NCBI GenBank assembly: GCA_012270795.1 | Contig: JAAXHO010000279.1 | Location: 45,555-109,554 of the forward strand | Direction of reading: 5' to 3' | From: Candidatus Poribacteria bacterium | Lineage (GTDB): Bacteria > Poribacteria > WGA-4E > WGA-3G | DNA length: 64,000 nucleotides | In this document: piece by piece, positions 35,522 to 44,380 of the stretch | Numbering within the stretch: position 1 is the first letter of the stretch | How the letters are laid out: the number at the start of each line of letters is the position of its first letter | Position numbers and translations under genes: made by a program | Notes under the pieces: generated by a model | Told to the model about the DNA's origin: nothing | The model's input: the letters and a program-made list of their open reading frames with translations, nothing else | Database searches by the model: none

Positions 35522-35534
35522 CTAAAGTCAATAT

Positions 35535-35705
35535 TTGTAGCGTAAACTTAAGGAATATTTTCAATTGTTGGAGGGGTTTCTAACCCCGATTGGACTGGTT
35601 TTTGCTCAAGAAATCGGGGTTAGAACCCCCCAACAATGAATAAGGCTCTTAAGTTTACACCCGGGGAATGCTATATAGCATTCATACCGTTGATTTCTTG
35701 ATTTG
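35535..35705. repeat. B stem-loop with flanking arms and a D element
   Basis: GTTGGAGGGGTTTCTAACCC (35567) and its complement near 35611-35636 form B. Outer arms GTAAACTTAAG and CTTAAGTTTAC flank it. A D hairpin (35661-35696) follows, read from the opposite strand. Confidence 0.7.
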
Positions 35706-35747
35706 GACCTACGGAAGAATGGAATAAAAATAATAAAATTGGTATTA

Positions 35748-37196
35748 TTATACAGTCAAATGTCTTTGACGAATATCTGCCCAAGGACCTGTAATGGCAA
35801 GCGTAACACCAGGATTCTGAATGTTAACGAAGAGCGTAGTACCATCAGGAGAGAATGTTGCACCTGCAAATTCTGAGGTGTTTGATGCATTCCGAGCAAA
35901 TTGGTATGTATGCCCTTCAGGCGTGACACCGACTATGTATTGATCTTTGGATCCATCTTCACAGATAATTAGGTCACCCCACGGCGCGACTGTGAGGTTA
36001 TCTGCGTTTTCAAGGAGGTTGCTATCGTTCGGTTCAATGAAGAGTTCAAGCGTACCAGGTTGTTTTTCTTCTCGGGTTGTGCCTTCATAAGGACTTGGGA
36101 TATAACGCCAAATTTGACCTTTTTGTGCAATACCACCATTCGTGCAGGCAATATAGAATTCATTACCACTGAACCATATACCTTCACCACGCGCAAACTT
36201 CGCGGCATTTTTGCCTTCAATCCCTTGTTTGCGTAGGTCATCCTTTGGCGATTCTACGTTCTCAATGTCAACCCATTCTACAGCCATTTTTTCCGATACT
36301 GGCATCGGTTCGTAGGTCCACGGTGCAATTTTCTGTAAACCTTTTTTCCAATTTCTTGTGTCGGCAGCCTTCTTGTCTCTGACTTTCAATGCTTGTAAAC
36401 GCCCACCTTTGGCAAGTTGTCCCTGTTCATCAGGTATGAAACGATAGAATAAACCATCATGTCTATCCTCAGTTTCATAGACAATTCCAGTTCGATCGTC
36501 TACAGCGATTGCTTCATGATTGAAACGTCCCATTGCTTTCAGTGGGATTGGTGCTGCTAAGCCTGGGGTTGTGGTGACAGGCACTTCAAAGTTGTATCCG
36601 TGATCATGTTGATAGGTTTTCTCTTTTTTCTGAACTGTTTCTTCACATGTCACCCAAGTATTCCATGGCGTTATGCCACCAGCACAATTGCGGATTGAAC
36701 CTGCCATACTTAAAAAGTGTTTTTCAAACGTCCCAGTCCGTGTATCATAAACAAGCGTTGTCGTGGAACCAAGGCAAGGAAGTTTATTAGAACCTAAATC
36801 GTATATTTTTTCGGTATCAACAAGATTGAGTTTTTCGTTGTTCCATCCAAAAGGACCGATAATTTTGTCAGTCGCATTCAACTCGTGGTTGCGAATGAGA
36901 ATAGTTTTCCCGTTTGGCCCAGGAAACGCTGCCATACCGTCGTGTTTACCCGGGACCCAAAGTCCATCGTCCATTATCTCGCCTGTCCGAGAAAACGCAT
37001 GAGCAACAAATCCTTCAGGCAAATCCAGAAGTTGATTGGGGGTTTCATTAAAGACATAAGGCGGGTCTGGTCTAAAACCAGGCACATGTTTGATCAGTTT
37101 TCGACTCACACCTGAAAAACCGAAACCGACTGCTGCAGAAGCAACTGCAACTGCACCATAACTCAAAAACTGTCGACGTGATAAATTGAATTTCAC
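35748..37196 (-). CDS. PhoX-family (DUF839) Tat-exported protein
   Basis: 482 residues from GTG 37196. The N-terminus has a twin-arginine signal (SRRQFLSYGAVAVASAA). The mature part carries PhoX-type sequence: DGLWVPGKHDGMAAFPGPNG, LIRNHELN, CAGGITPWNTWVTCEET (calcium/iron-binding Cys and Glu), GRFNHEAIAVDDRTGIVYET and LFVNIQNPG. PhoX enzymes are calcium/iron-dependent alkaline phosphatases exported folded by Tat. The family also includes members without proven phosphatase activity, so the reaction is probable rather than certain. Confidence 0.9.
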   Translation of the reverse strand: MKFNLSRRQFLSYGAVAVASAAVGFGFSGVSRKLIKHVPGFRPDPPYVFNETPNQLLDLPEGFVAHAFSRTGEIMDDGLWVPGKHDGMAAFPGPNGKTILIRNHELNATDKIIGPFGWNNEKLNLVDTEKIYDLGSNKLPCLGSTTTLVYDTRTGTFEKHFLSMAGSIRNCAGGITPWNTWVTCEETVQKKEKTYQHDHGYNFEVPVTTTPGLAAPIPLKAMGRFNHEAIAVDDRTGIVYETEDRHDGLFYRFIPDEQGQLAKGGRLQALKVRDKKAADTRNWKKGLQKIAPWTYEPMPVSEKMAVEWVDIENVESPKDDLRKQGIEGKNAAKFARGEGIWFSGNEFYIACTNGGIAQKGQIWRYIPSPYEGTTREEKQPGTLELFIEPNDSNLLENADNLTVAPWGDLIICEDGSKDQYIVGVTPEGHTYQFARNASNTSEFAGATFSPDGTTLFVNIQNPGVTLAITGPWADIRQRHLTV

Positions 37197-37378
37197 TGTT
37201 TACCTATCCTAACTACAAAATCTATAATATTTTCACTAAATGACTTACATGTTTGGTCTTAAGAATAGTGTTAAATTGTTGCATTTATATTGAGATTTCA
37301 GTAAGTTTTGTTGACAACTTAACAACGCTATTAATTGCATAGACACGTCCCATTATGGATTTAAGACAAGGATTTATT

Positions 37379-37408
37379 TTGACATATTATACCACTATGT
37401 GCTAAAAT
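37379..37408 (+). promoter_or_regulatory. Probable promoter for leuS
   Basis: TTGACA (37379-37384), 18 bases and TAAAAT (37403-37408). A transcript would have a leader of about 110 bases before the leuS ATG. I see no T-box motif or clear riboswitch in it. Confidence 0.5.
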
Positions 37409-37525
37409 TCTACAACAAAAATATTGACGCAAATAGCCGACAATGAATTGCTACTTAATTCTAAATGATTTTCATTGTTTGTTGAATAATACATATTGAT
37501 TAGATTGGTAAGGAGAACCCTTTTA

Positions 37526-40078
37526 ATGGAGAACTACAGTTATGCTCCTGGTGAAATAGAACCGTATTGGCAAGCTGCATGGCGAGAAAAGGAAGCATTC
37601 AAAATCCCAAATGATATTGAAACACTAAGGAAGAAACCGAAATATTATGTGCTTGGAATGTTCCCATATACATCAGGGGCAGGACTTCATATTGGACACG
37701 CGAAAAACTATGTACCGACCGATGTCCTTGCGAATTTCAAGCGTATGCAAGGGTACCATGTGATGCACCCGATGGGTTGGGATGCGTTTGGGCTCCCAAC
37801 TGAACGAACCGCAGTTAGAGAAAATGAACATCCCGCACATATTACGAAACGGAATACTGAAACTTTTCAACAACAGATACAACGAATCGGTTTCTCCTAC
37901 GATTGGTCTCGCAAAATTGATACCTCCCTTCCCGATTACTACAGATGGACGCAGTGGATATTTTTGCGTCTCTATGAAAAAGACTTGGCTTATCTTACAG
38001 ATGTTCCTGTCAACTGGTGTCCAGCATTAGGGACTGTCCTCTCAAATGAAGAGGTAAAGGATGGAAAATATGTTGAGACGGGTGATCCAGTTGAACGGCG
38101 GCTGATGCGTCAATGGATGCTCAAAATAACTGCTTATGCGGAACGACTCTTAAAGGACCTGGAATTATTGGATTGGCCTGATGGCCTAAAAGAGATGCAA
38201 CGGAATTGGATCGGCAAATCAGAAGGGGCAGAAATAACTTTTGATGTCAAGGATCATGATGCAACGTTTGATGTGTTCACGACAAGACCCGACACACTAT
38301 TTGGAGCAACCTATTGTGTGCTTGCACCTGAACATCCACTTGTCTCCCAAATAACACATCCTGATGCCTCTGATGCAGTTGATACATACATTGAAGAAGC
38401 TATCAACAAATCCGATCTCCAACGCACTGACCTTGCTACAGAAAAGATAGGTGTTTTCACTGGTACTTATGCAGTTAATCCTTGTAACAACAAACCGATT
38501 CCTATCTGGGTTGCAGACTATGTCCTGATGACTTACGGTACAGGTGCTATCATGGCAGTTCCCGGACACGATGAACGTGACCATGATTTTGCTACCACTT
38601 TTGATATACCCATCGTTGAGGTGATTAGCGGTGGTGAGAAACCGATTGATGAGGAAGCTTATGAAGGGGATGGTGTTTGTGTCAACTCCGATTTTCTAAA
38701 CGGTCTGCAGGTTGACGATGCAAAGGAAAAGATGATCAACTGGCTGGAAAGTGAAAAAAAGGGGAAAAGACAAGTTCAGTACAAGTTGCGCGATTGGCTT
38801 TTTTCAAGGCAAAGGTATTGGGGTGAACCTTTTCCTCTGGTACACCTTGATGATGGCACTATAATTCAACTTCCAGACAACCAACTCCCCGTTGAACTCC
38901 CACAAATTGATGCCTACAAACCGACAGAAGATGGCAGACCTCCACTTGCCCGTGCTGACGAATCGTGGTTGAAAGTAAAACTCCCCGATGGAACAATCGC
39001 GACACGTGAAACAAACATTATGCCACAGTGGGCAGGTTCGTGTTGGTATTATCTCAGGTTTTTGGATGCACAAAATAGAGGAGCACCTTTTGATACAGAA
39101 CTGGAACGTTACTGGATGCCTGTTGACCTATACATGGGGGGTACAGAACATGCAGTACTACATTTGCTTTATGCACGCTTTTGGCATAAGGTTCTATACG
39201 ACTGTGGGTTAGTATCCACAAAGGAACCTTTTCAGGGACTCCTCAATCAAGGTATCATTCTTGCGGAATCTTTTCAAGATGAAGCAGGCAAATACTACTA
39301 TCCACACGAGGTGGAACGTGATCAGGACAATGCAACCGCTATAACTACAGAGAAAACGCTCCAAGTTCAAATGGAGAAAATGTCAAAATCTCGCTTTAAC
39401 GTCATCAATTCTAATGATGTTATAGACAAATATGGGGCAGATGCACTTAGACTCTATTTACTGTTCATTGGTCCGGTAACCAAGAGTGCACCTTGGCAGG
39501 ACAGTGGTGTTGAAGGTGTGTATCGTTTCCTCCAACGCGTCTGGTGGTTAGTTGTTGATAAAAAGAGTGGTGAACTCAATGAAACGTTGACAGATGCAGA
39601 CGGTAAAACCGAAACTGAACTTTGGCGGGAACTCCATAATACTATAAAGCAAGTAACAGAGGATACAGAATCGGTTGACAAAATGAATACAGCGATTAGT
39701 CAGATGATGATTTTTGTAAATACCGCAACGCAGATGAAATCTCTGCCGATAGAAACGGTTAAGATATTTCTGCGTCTGCTTGCCCCTTATGCACCACATC
39801 TTGCACAGGAGTTGTGGCACCGTCTGGGGGAAACAGGATTTATTGCCCATGAACCTTGGCCGCAATATGATGAAACAGTCCTTGAAAGTGCAACGATCAC
39901 CATTATTGCACAAGTCAATGGGAAACTACGCAGCCGTCTACAACTACCTGCAGATGCTACTGAAAAAGAGGTAGAGGAAACCGCACTTGCAGATGAACGT
40001 GTCCAACGTTTTATTGAAGGAAAGGAAATTAGGAAAATAATTGTTGTTCCAAATCGCCTTATCAATATCGTAGTATAG
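37526..40078 (+). CDS. leuS: Leucyl-tRNA synthetase
   Basis: 850 residues. ATG 37526 is chosen over an in-frame codon at 37496 because AAGGAG lies ten bases upstream. HIGHAKNYVPTD is the class I HIGH motif, and KMSKSRFNVI the KMSKS loop. The editing domain lies between (TTRPDTLFGATYCVLAPEHP, VPGHDERDHDFA), containing the Thr-rich and Asp sites for removal of mischarged amino acids. MPQWAGSCWYYLRFLD belongs to the catalytic core, and the C-terminal anticodon-binding domain is present. It charges tRNA-Leu in the cytoplasm. Length and motif order are fully normal for bacterial LeuRS. Confidence 0.97.
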   Translation: MENYSYAPGEIEPYWQAAWREKEAFKIPNDIETLRKKPKYYVLGMFPYTSGAGLHIGHAKNYVPTDVLANFKRMQGYHVMHPMGWDAFGLPTERTAVRENEHPAHITKRNTETFQQQIQRIGFSYDWSRKIDTSLPDYYRWTQWIFLRLYEKDLAYLTDVPVNWCPALGTVLSNEEVKDGKYVETGDPVERRLMRQWMLKITAYAERLLKDLELLDWPDGLKEMQRNWIGKSEGAEITFDVKDHDATFDVFTTRPDTLFGATYCVLAPEHPLVSQITHPDASDAVDTYIEEAINKSDLQRTDLATEKIGVFTGTYAVNPCNNKPIPIWVADYVLMTYGTGAIMAVPGHDERDHDFATTFDIPIVEVISGGEKPIDEEAYEGDGVCVNSDFLNGLQVDDAKEKMINWLESEKKGKRQVQYKLRDWLFSRQRYWGEPFPLVHLDDGTIIQLPDNQLPVELPQIDAYKPTEDGRPPLARADESWLKVKLPDGTIATRETNIMPQWAGSCWYYLRFLDAQNRGAPFDTELERYWMPVDLYMGGTEHAVLHLLYARFWHKVLYDCGLVSTKEPFQGLLNQGIILAESFQDEAGKYYYPHEVERDQDNATAITTEKTLQVQMEKMSKSRFNVINSNDVIDKYGADALRLYLLFIGPVTKSAPWQDSGVEGVYRFLQRVWWLVVDKKSGELNETLTDADGKTETELWRELHNTIKQVTEDTESVDKMNTAISQMMIFVNTATQMKSLPIETVKIFLRLLAPYAPHLAQELWHRLGETGFIAHEPWPQYDETVLESATITIIAQVNGKLRSRLQLPADATEKEVEETALADERVQRFIEGKEIRKIIVVPNRLINIVV

Positions 40079-40194
40079 AGAGATTTTGTTAACTAAAAAG
40101 AATGCTCTTCCACATAAGGTGTTATGCCATATTTCTAATAAATCCTGTTGCATAAAGAAATTTCACTGTATTGTAAGTTGGAGGTCTTCTCTTC

Positions 40195-40267
40195 GGTAGG
40201 AGCGACCTCCCGGTCGCGACCGGGAGGTCGCTCCTACCATATTCCCGCAGTTAATTAGAAATGGTAT
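40195..40267. repeat. Intact A palindrome and F-type right end
   Basis: GGTAGGAGCGACCTCCCGGT and its complement form a nearly perfect 44-base palindrome at 40195-40238. An F-type right end, GAAATGGTAT, follows at 40258-40267. Its TGGTATTAT reads as an extended -10 box for the next gene. Confidence 0.75.
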
Positions 40268-40309
40268 TATATAAGCAAAAATAACTTCATTCTGACAAAA
40301 GGAGTTCTT

Positions 40310-41326
40310 ATGCATTTCAAAAAAGCCACTTGCGTTTTCATATTTGTTATTGTATTCAGCGAAGTTGTATTTGCACAAGGAAAATTGGTCTTCACTATGC
40401 GCGAAGCGGTACAAACTGAAGCCGGTTTTCGAAAATCTGTTGGAAAATTAGAACCAAACCAAAACCCAGAATATTGGTGGGAATTCTATAAATATAATAT
40501 TTATACGATGAACCCCGATGGGACAGACCTACAACGACTCACCAATGATGGATCATCACGTAAACCACGGTGGTCACCTGATGCTGAACGTATCGTCTAC
40601 AAAACAGGATATCAAGGGAAAATGTCACTGTGTATGATGTTACCAGACGGTTCTGAAAACGAAAAAATGATTAAGAATGTCCATGAGATTTACGATTACT
40701 GGTGGTCCCCCAAAAGTAATGTTGTTTTGGTCGTGGTCGAGATAGACCGCGATAGGGATCGATTTGAAAACTGGGAAGTGAATGTTAATGGTAAAGTAAA
40801 ACGGTGGCGGAGCGAAAGGTTCGCCAAAGGGTGGTTACATTGGAATGAAACAGGAGATAAGGTCATCACACCGCATAACAGATTGCTTGAAGTGTTACCA
40901 GAAGGAATTAGTTGGCCGAAGTGGTCCCCAGACGGTAAATGGATAGCGTTTAAAACACAGGGTGTTCTCGCGCTTGCTGAACCAGAGGTCATTAGTTTAA
41001 GTAGAAGATGGTCACTTCAACTCGGTGAGCCGCCATGTCACGGAATTGAAAAGTGGTCACCTGATGGCAAAAAGATTTTGTTTTATATGAATGGTGAGAT
41101 TTGTGTTGCCCATGTGAATAAAGGGAGATTCATTGGTTTTCGGAATATGAGCCTATACAAAGGACGTGACGCGACATGGGGGCCAGATGGTCAACACATT
41201 GCCTTTATTGGTGCGAATACGAGTGGTCGCCGCACAAGTGAAATCTTCATAATTGACGGTAAAACCCGTGAAATGCATCAAATTACCTCAAGCCTCAACG
41301 ATTACTCTGATCTGCATTGGCGATAA
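40310..41326 (+). CDS. Secreted TolB/PD40-type beta-propeller protein
   Basis: 338 residues with a signal peptide (1-22, ending VVFAQG). AAAGGAG precedes the ATG. The blades carry PD40/WD40-like motifs: IYTMNPDGTDLQRLTNDGSS, KPRWSPDAERIVY, PKWSPDGKWIAFKTQGVLA, EKWSPDGKKILFYMNGEI and ATWGPDGQHIAFIG. These are the repeats of TolB-like propellers. It is periplasmic or extracellular and probably binds a protein or glycan; no catalytic residues are evident. It stands alone between repeats. Confidence 0.85.
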   Translation: MHFKKATCVFIFVIVFSEVVFAQGKLVFTMREAVQTEAGFRKSVGKLEPNQNPEYWWEFYKYNIYTMNPDGTDLQRLTNDGSSRKPRWSPDAERIVYKTGYQGKMSLCMMLPDGSENEKMIKNVHEIYDYWWSPKSNVVLVVVEIDRDRDRFENWEVNVNGKVKRWRSERFAKGWLHWNETGDKVITPHNRLLEVLPEGISWPKWSPDGKWIAFKTQGVLALAEPEVISLSRRWSLQLGEPPCHGIEKWSPDGKKILFYMNGEICVAHVNKGRFIGFRNMSLYKGRDATWGPDGQHIAFIGANTSGRRTSEIFIIDGKTREMHQITSSLNDYSDLHWR

Positions 41327-41345
41327 ATATTTCCCGTTTTCATAC

Positions 41346-41483
41346 AATGGTGAATTATTGAAATAATTATTCACCTCTTCTGTAGGAGCGACCTTTGGTA
41401 GCGACTGTGCGGTCTCTTCTGTAGGAGCGACCAAAGGTCGCTCCTACAACTCAAAATGTAGAATTAATTGTATAATCTACCAT
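41346..41483. repeat. E-type inverted-terminal-repeat element
   Basis: TGGTGAATTATTGAAATAAT at the left and ATAATCTACCATA at the right (9/11 inverted match) enclose A-type palindromes. Its nearest relative is at 58706-58842. Confidence 0.8.
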
Positions 41484-41543
41484 AATAGAAGAAATTATGT
41501 CTAATCCAAAAATAATAATGTTGATGCATAGGAGTAAAACCAC

Positions 41544-43217
41544 TTGCAAAACGATATAAGTTCACAAGTTTCCATTATACCATTAGGGGGTTTAGGTGAA
41601 TTCGGTCTCAACATGATGGTCTATGAAACCGAAGATGACATCATTGTCATTGATACCGGTTTCATGTTACCAAATGCGGACATGCCGGGGGTTGATCTGA
41701 TATTCCCTGATATTCATTATCTCGTTGAACGTAAAGCAAAGGTACGCGGTATCCTGCTAACGCATGGCCATGAAGACCATATCGGGGCATTAGCTTATGT
41801 GTTACAGCAAATAGATGCCCCAGTTTTCGGTACTCAACTGACACTTTCTATTGCAAGTGGTAGGTTGAAAGAATATGGGGTATTGGGTAAAGCCGAATTG
41901 AATGCTATCACACTTGGAGATAAAGTAGACTTAGGTGCCTTTTCGGCAGAGTTCATACACGTAACACATAGCATCCCTGATTCTGTTGCGATTGCCTTGC
42001 GAACCCCCGTGGGGGTTATAGTCCATACGGGTGATTTCAAATTTGATTCAACTCCCGTTATTGGTAAATTGTCTGATATTCAGTCATTAGCTCGGTTAGG
42101 GGCTGAAGGTGTGCAGTTACTACTATCCGACAGCACAAATGCAAACTGGCAAGGACAAACACCCTCCGAACGCAGCATATACGACTCAATAGATAATATT
42201 TTTCAGAAGACTGAACAGAAACTGTTTCTGTGTACTTTTTCTTCCAGCATACACAGACTTCAGCAATTTGTAGATTTAGCGGCGAAACATCACCGACTCG
42301 TTGCGGTAACTGGACGTTCTCTTACAAATAATATCCGGATTGCAACCGAGCTCGGTCATCTAAAAATGAATCCAGATTACTTAATTGATGCTCGTGATGT
42401 TGCTTTATTCAAACCCCATGAAGTCGTCATATTAAGCACCGGTAGCCAAGGTGAACCGCGGTCTGCCATGGCATTGATGGCACTTGATAACCATCCATTT
42501 TTGAACGTAGAACCTAATGATACGGTGGTTATTTCTGCCCGAATTATCCCAGGCAACGAAAAATCTGTAGGCAATGTCGTAAATCATCTATTAAGACGCG
42601 GTGCTAAGATATACCATGAACGCAATGCAAATGTGCATGTTTCTGGTCACGGTTCAAGTGAAGACCTGAAACTAATGATTAATCTATTGCAGCCCAAGTT
42701 TTTCATTCCGATACACGGAGAATATCAGAACCTTGTCCGACATGCAGAACTCGCTGAATCTGTCGGTATTCCGAGAGACAACATTAGGGTTGCTGAAGAT
42801 GGCGAACTTATTTGTATCACACCTGATTCATGCGAAGTGTTTGAAAGACAAGGTCGATCAGGTAGGGTGCTTGTTGATGGCAAACCTGAAATTGAACTTG
42901 AAGATATAGTATTAAGAGATAGGATTCAGTTATCGCAAGATGGCATGGTCATTCCCATCGTTGTTCTACATAGTGATGGCAAGGAGATTGCCACTGAACC
43001 TGAGATAATTTCACGAGGGTTTGTCTATATGGATGAATCAGAAGAGTTATTTACTGAAGCGAAAGAAATTACGCGGGGTGTCATTGAGAACCTAACCAAC
43101 GAACAGAAGCAGGAAACAGAAATTGTGCAGGATGAGATCAGAACAGTCTTACGTAGATTTTTTTCAAAACAGATGAAGCGGAGTCCTTTGGTACTTCCCG
43201 TAGTGATGCGAGTTTAG
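41544..43217 (+). CDS. rnj: Ribonuclease J
   Basis: 557 residues. The start is TTG 41544, set by AGGAG nine bases upstream. SIIPLGGLGEFGLNMMVYET opens the metallo-beta-lactamase fold. LTHGHEDHIGALAYVL is the HxHxDH metal site, followed by VTHSIPDS, HTGDFKFD and the beta-CASP residues (SDSTNA, STGSQGEPRSAMALM, HVSGHGSSEDLKLMINL, PIHGEY). The C-terminal dimerisation region is present. RNase J is a 5'-exonuclease and endonuclease of mRNA decay and rRNA maturation. Confidence 0.96.
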   Translation: MQNDISSQVSIIPLGGLGEFGLNMMVYETEDDIIVIDTGFMLPNADMPGVDLIFPDIHYLVERKAKVRGILLTHGHEDHIGALAYVLQQIDAPVFGTQLTLSIASGRLKEYGVLGKAELNAITLGDKVDLGAFSAEFIHVTHSIPDSVAIALRTPVGVIVHTGDFKFDSTPVIGKLSDIQSLARLGAEGVQLLLSDSTNANWQGQTPSERSIYDSIDNIFQKTEQKLFLCTFSSSIHRLQQFVDLAAKHHRLVAVTGRSLTNNIRIATELGHLKMNPDYLIDARDVALFKPHEVVILSTGSQGEPRSAMALMALDNHPFLNVEPNDTVVISARIIPGNEKSVGNVVNHLLRRGAKIYHERNANVHVSGHGSSEDLKLMINLLQPKFFIPIHGEYQNLVRHAELAESVGIPRDNIRVAEDGELICITPDSCEVFERQGRSGRVLVDGKPEIELEDIVLRDRIQLSQDGMVIPIVVLHSDGKEIATEPEIISRGFVYMDESEELFTEAKEITRGVIENLTNEQKQETEIVQDEIRTVLRRFFSKQMKRSPLVLPVVMRV

Positions 43218-43231
43218 CAGTGACATTAGAA

Positions 43232-43504
43232 CTATAATTTCCACAAAAGCACAGAGTGGTCTTCGCTACCACTGGCGATTGTACTGCCATCAGGGGAAAA
43301 CGCTACGTTCTTAACAGAACCGATGTGTCCTTTGAGTTCGTTTTTGACTTCACCTGTAGTTGCATGGACTAAACGCACAGCACCATCTCTACCACCAATT
43401 GCAATTGTTCCACCATCAGGTGAATACGCTACACTCCAAATATAGAACTTAAAATCAGCAATTGTAGTTTTTCTGCGTGCAGTAAAAGCATCCCATAACC
43501 GCAC
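43232..43504 (-). CDS. C-terminal part of a frameshifted WD40 protein
   Basis: The 90-residue frame begins at a GTG inside a WD40 blade (RLWDAFTARRKTTI) and contains two more blades, VAYSPDGGTIAIGGRDGAVR and VAFSPDGSTIASGSEDHSVL, ending LLWKL. The frame is open upstream to about 43555 and gives YSPDGSTIVTGSSDGTVRLW, exactly the blade missing from the upstream frame. It therefore completes the gene that starts at 44145. It is convergent with the RNase J gene, 14 bases apart. Confidence 0.8.
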   Translation of the reverse strand: MRLWDAFTARRKTTIADFKFYIWSVAYSPDGGTIAIGGRDGAVRLVHATTGEVKNELKGHIGSVKNVAFSPDGSTIASGSEDHSVLLWKL

Positions 43505-44145
43505 CGTCCCATCCGAACTCCCTGTAACGATTGTACTGCCGTCAGGTGAATAAGAACTGAATTAACAACGTGCGTATGTCCTTTAAGGGATGTTTTAGAT
43601 TGTCTTGTTGCTGCGTGCCATAAAATCACTAACTCATCCGAACTTGCAGTGGCAATTGTGCTGCCATCTGGTGAGTATGCAATACTTCTAATTGACCCAG
43701 AATGACCTTTGAGAGTTGCTTTTAGTTCTTCAGTAGCAGGGTTCCAGAGGATTCCGATATTGTCCGCACCGCCGCTCGCGAGTGTACTTCCATCAGGTGA
43801 ATATGCTAATGCTCTCACATAGTCTCTATGTTCTGATAGAGTTGCTTTAGGAAGTCCAGCAGCACTATCCCATAACCATATTTCTTCGTAGCTGCCTGAA
43901 GCAATTGTTTCTCCATTTGGTGAAAATGCAACACTCCAAACGTATTCTGTATGTCCAGCAAGGAGACTTACCTCATCTCCACTTTCTACATCGTAAATCC
44001 AAGTCCCTATGTCCCCGGCAACAGCAAGCCGTGTGCCATCTGGAGAGAACGCAACATTACCGATAATACTACTTTTTCCAAGTCGAAATTTTGCATCTTC
44101 AGGCAATTTTGTCTGCGAAATGTCCTGTTCTTTACTCGTATTCAT
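43429..44145 (-). CDS. N-terminal part of a frameshifted WD40 protein
   Basis: From ATG 44145 the frame encodes four full WD40 blades (GNVAFSPDGTRLAV; VWSVAFSPNGETIASGSYEE; VRALAYSPDGSTLASGGADN; IRSIAYSPDGSTIATASSDE) and the start of a fifth (KGHTHVVNSV). It then runs out of frame near 43556 into sequence without repeats. Adding one base there restores the continuation in the next frame, giving seven blades, a complete propeller. There is no signal peptide. Upstream, a 20-bp tandem duplication (44145-44188) carries TATACT twice. Confidence 0.82.
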   Translation of the reverse strand: MNTSKEQDISQTKLPEDAKFRLGKSSIIGNVAFSPDGTRLAVAGDIGTWIYDVESGDEVSLLAGHTEYVWSVAFSPNGETIASGSYEEIWLWDSAAGLPKATLSEHRDYVRALAYSPDGSTLASGGADNIGILWNPATEELKATLKGHSGSIRSIAYSPDGSTIATASSDELVILWHAATRQSKTSLKGHTHVVNSVLIHLTAVQSLQGVRMGRCGYGMLLLHAEKLQLLILSSIFGV

Positions 44146-44248
44146 TATATAGTATAGTTTTCCTTTATATAGTATAGTTTTCCTTTTCTATGTTCTGGAT
44201 AGAGTATAACACAGATACACGAATTAAGCAATAATGGTAATTGCCTAG

Positions 44249-44300
44249 CAGAGGCATTCAATTGTTGAGTTTTGCTTTTGTTGGAGTGAAGCAACGCCAA
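44249..44300. repeat. Left half of a G element
   Basis: CAGAGGCATTCAATTGTTGA matches the G left end, followed by part of the B arm. The right half is missing. Confidence 0.55.
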
Positions 44301-44331
44301 ATGCACCTATGAGTATGTATATATGAGTATT

Positions 44332-44375
44332 TAAAAAATGAGATCTTTTTGCACGCAGCGTGCAGAAAGATCTCA
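44332..44375 (-). terminator. Terminator of the WG-repeat gene
   Basis: On the minus strand TGAGATCTTTCTGCACGC pairs with GCGTGCAAAAAGATCTCA, followed by TTTTTT. It lies directly after the stop at 44381. Confidence 0.85.
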
Positions 44376-44380
44376 AGACT

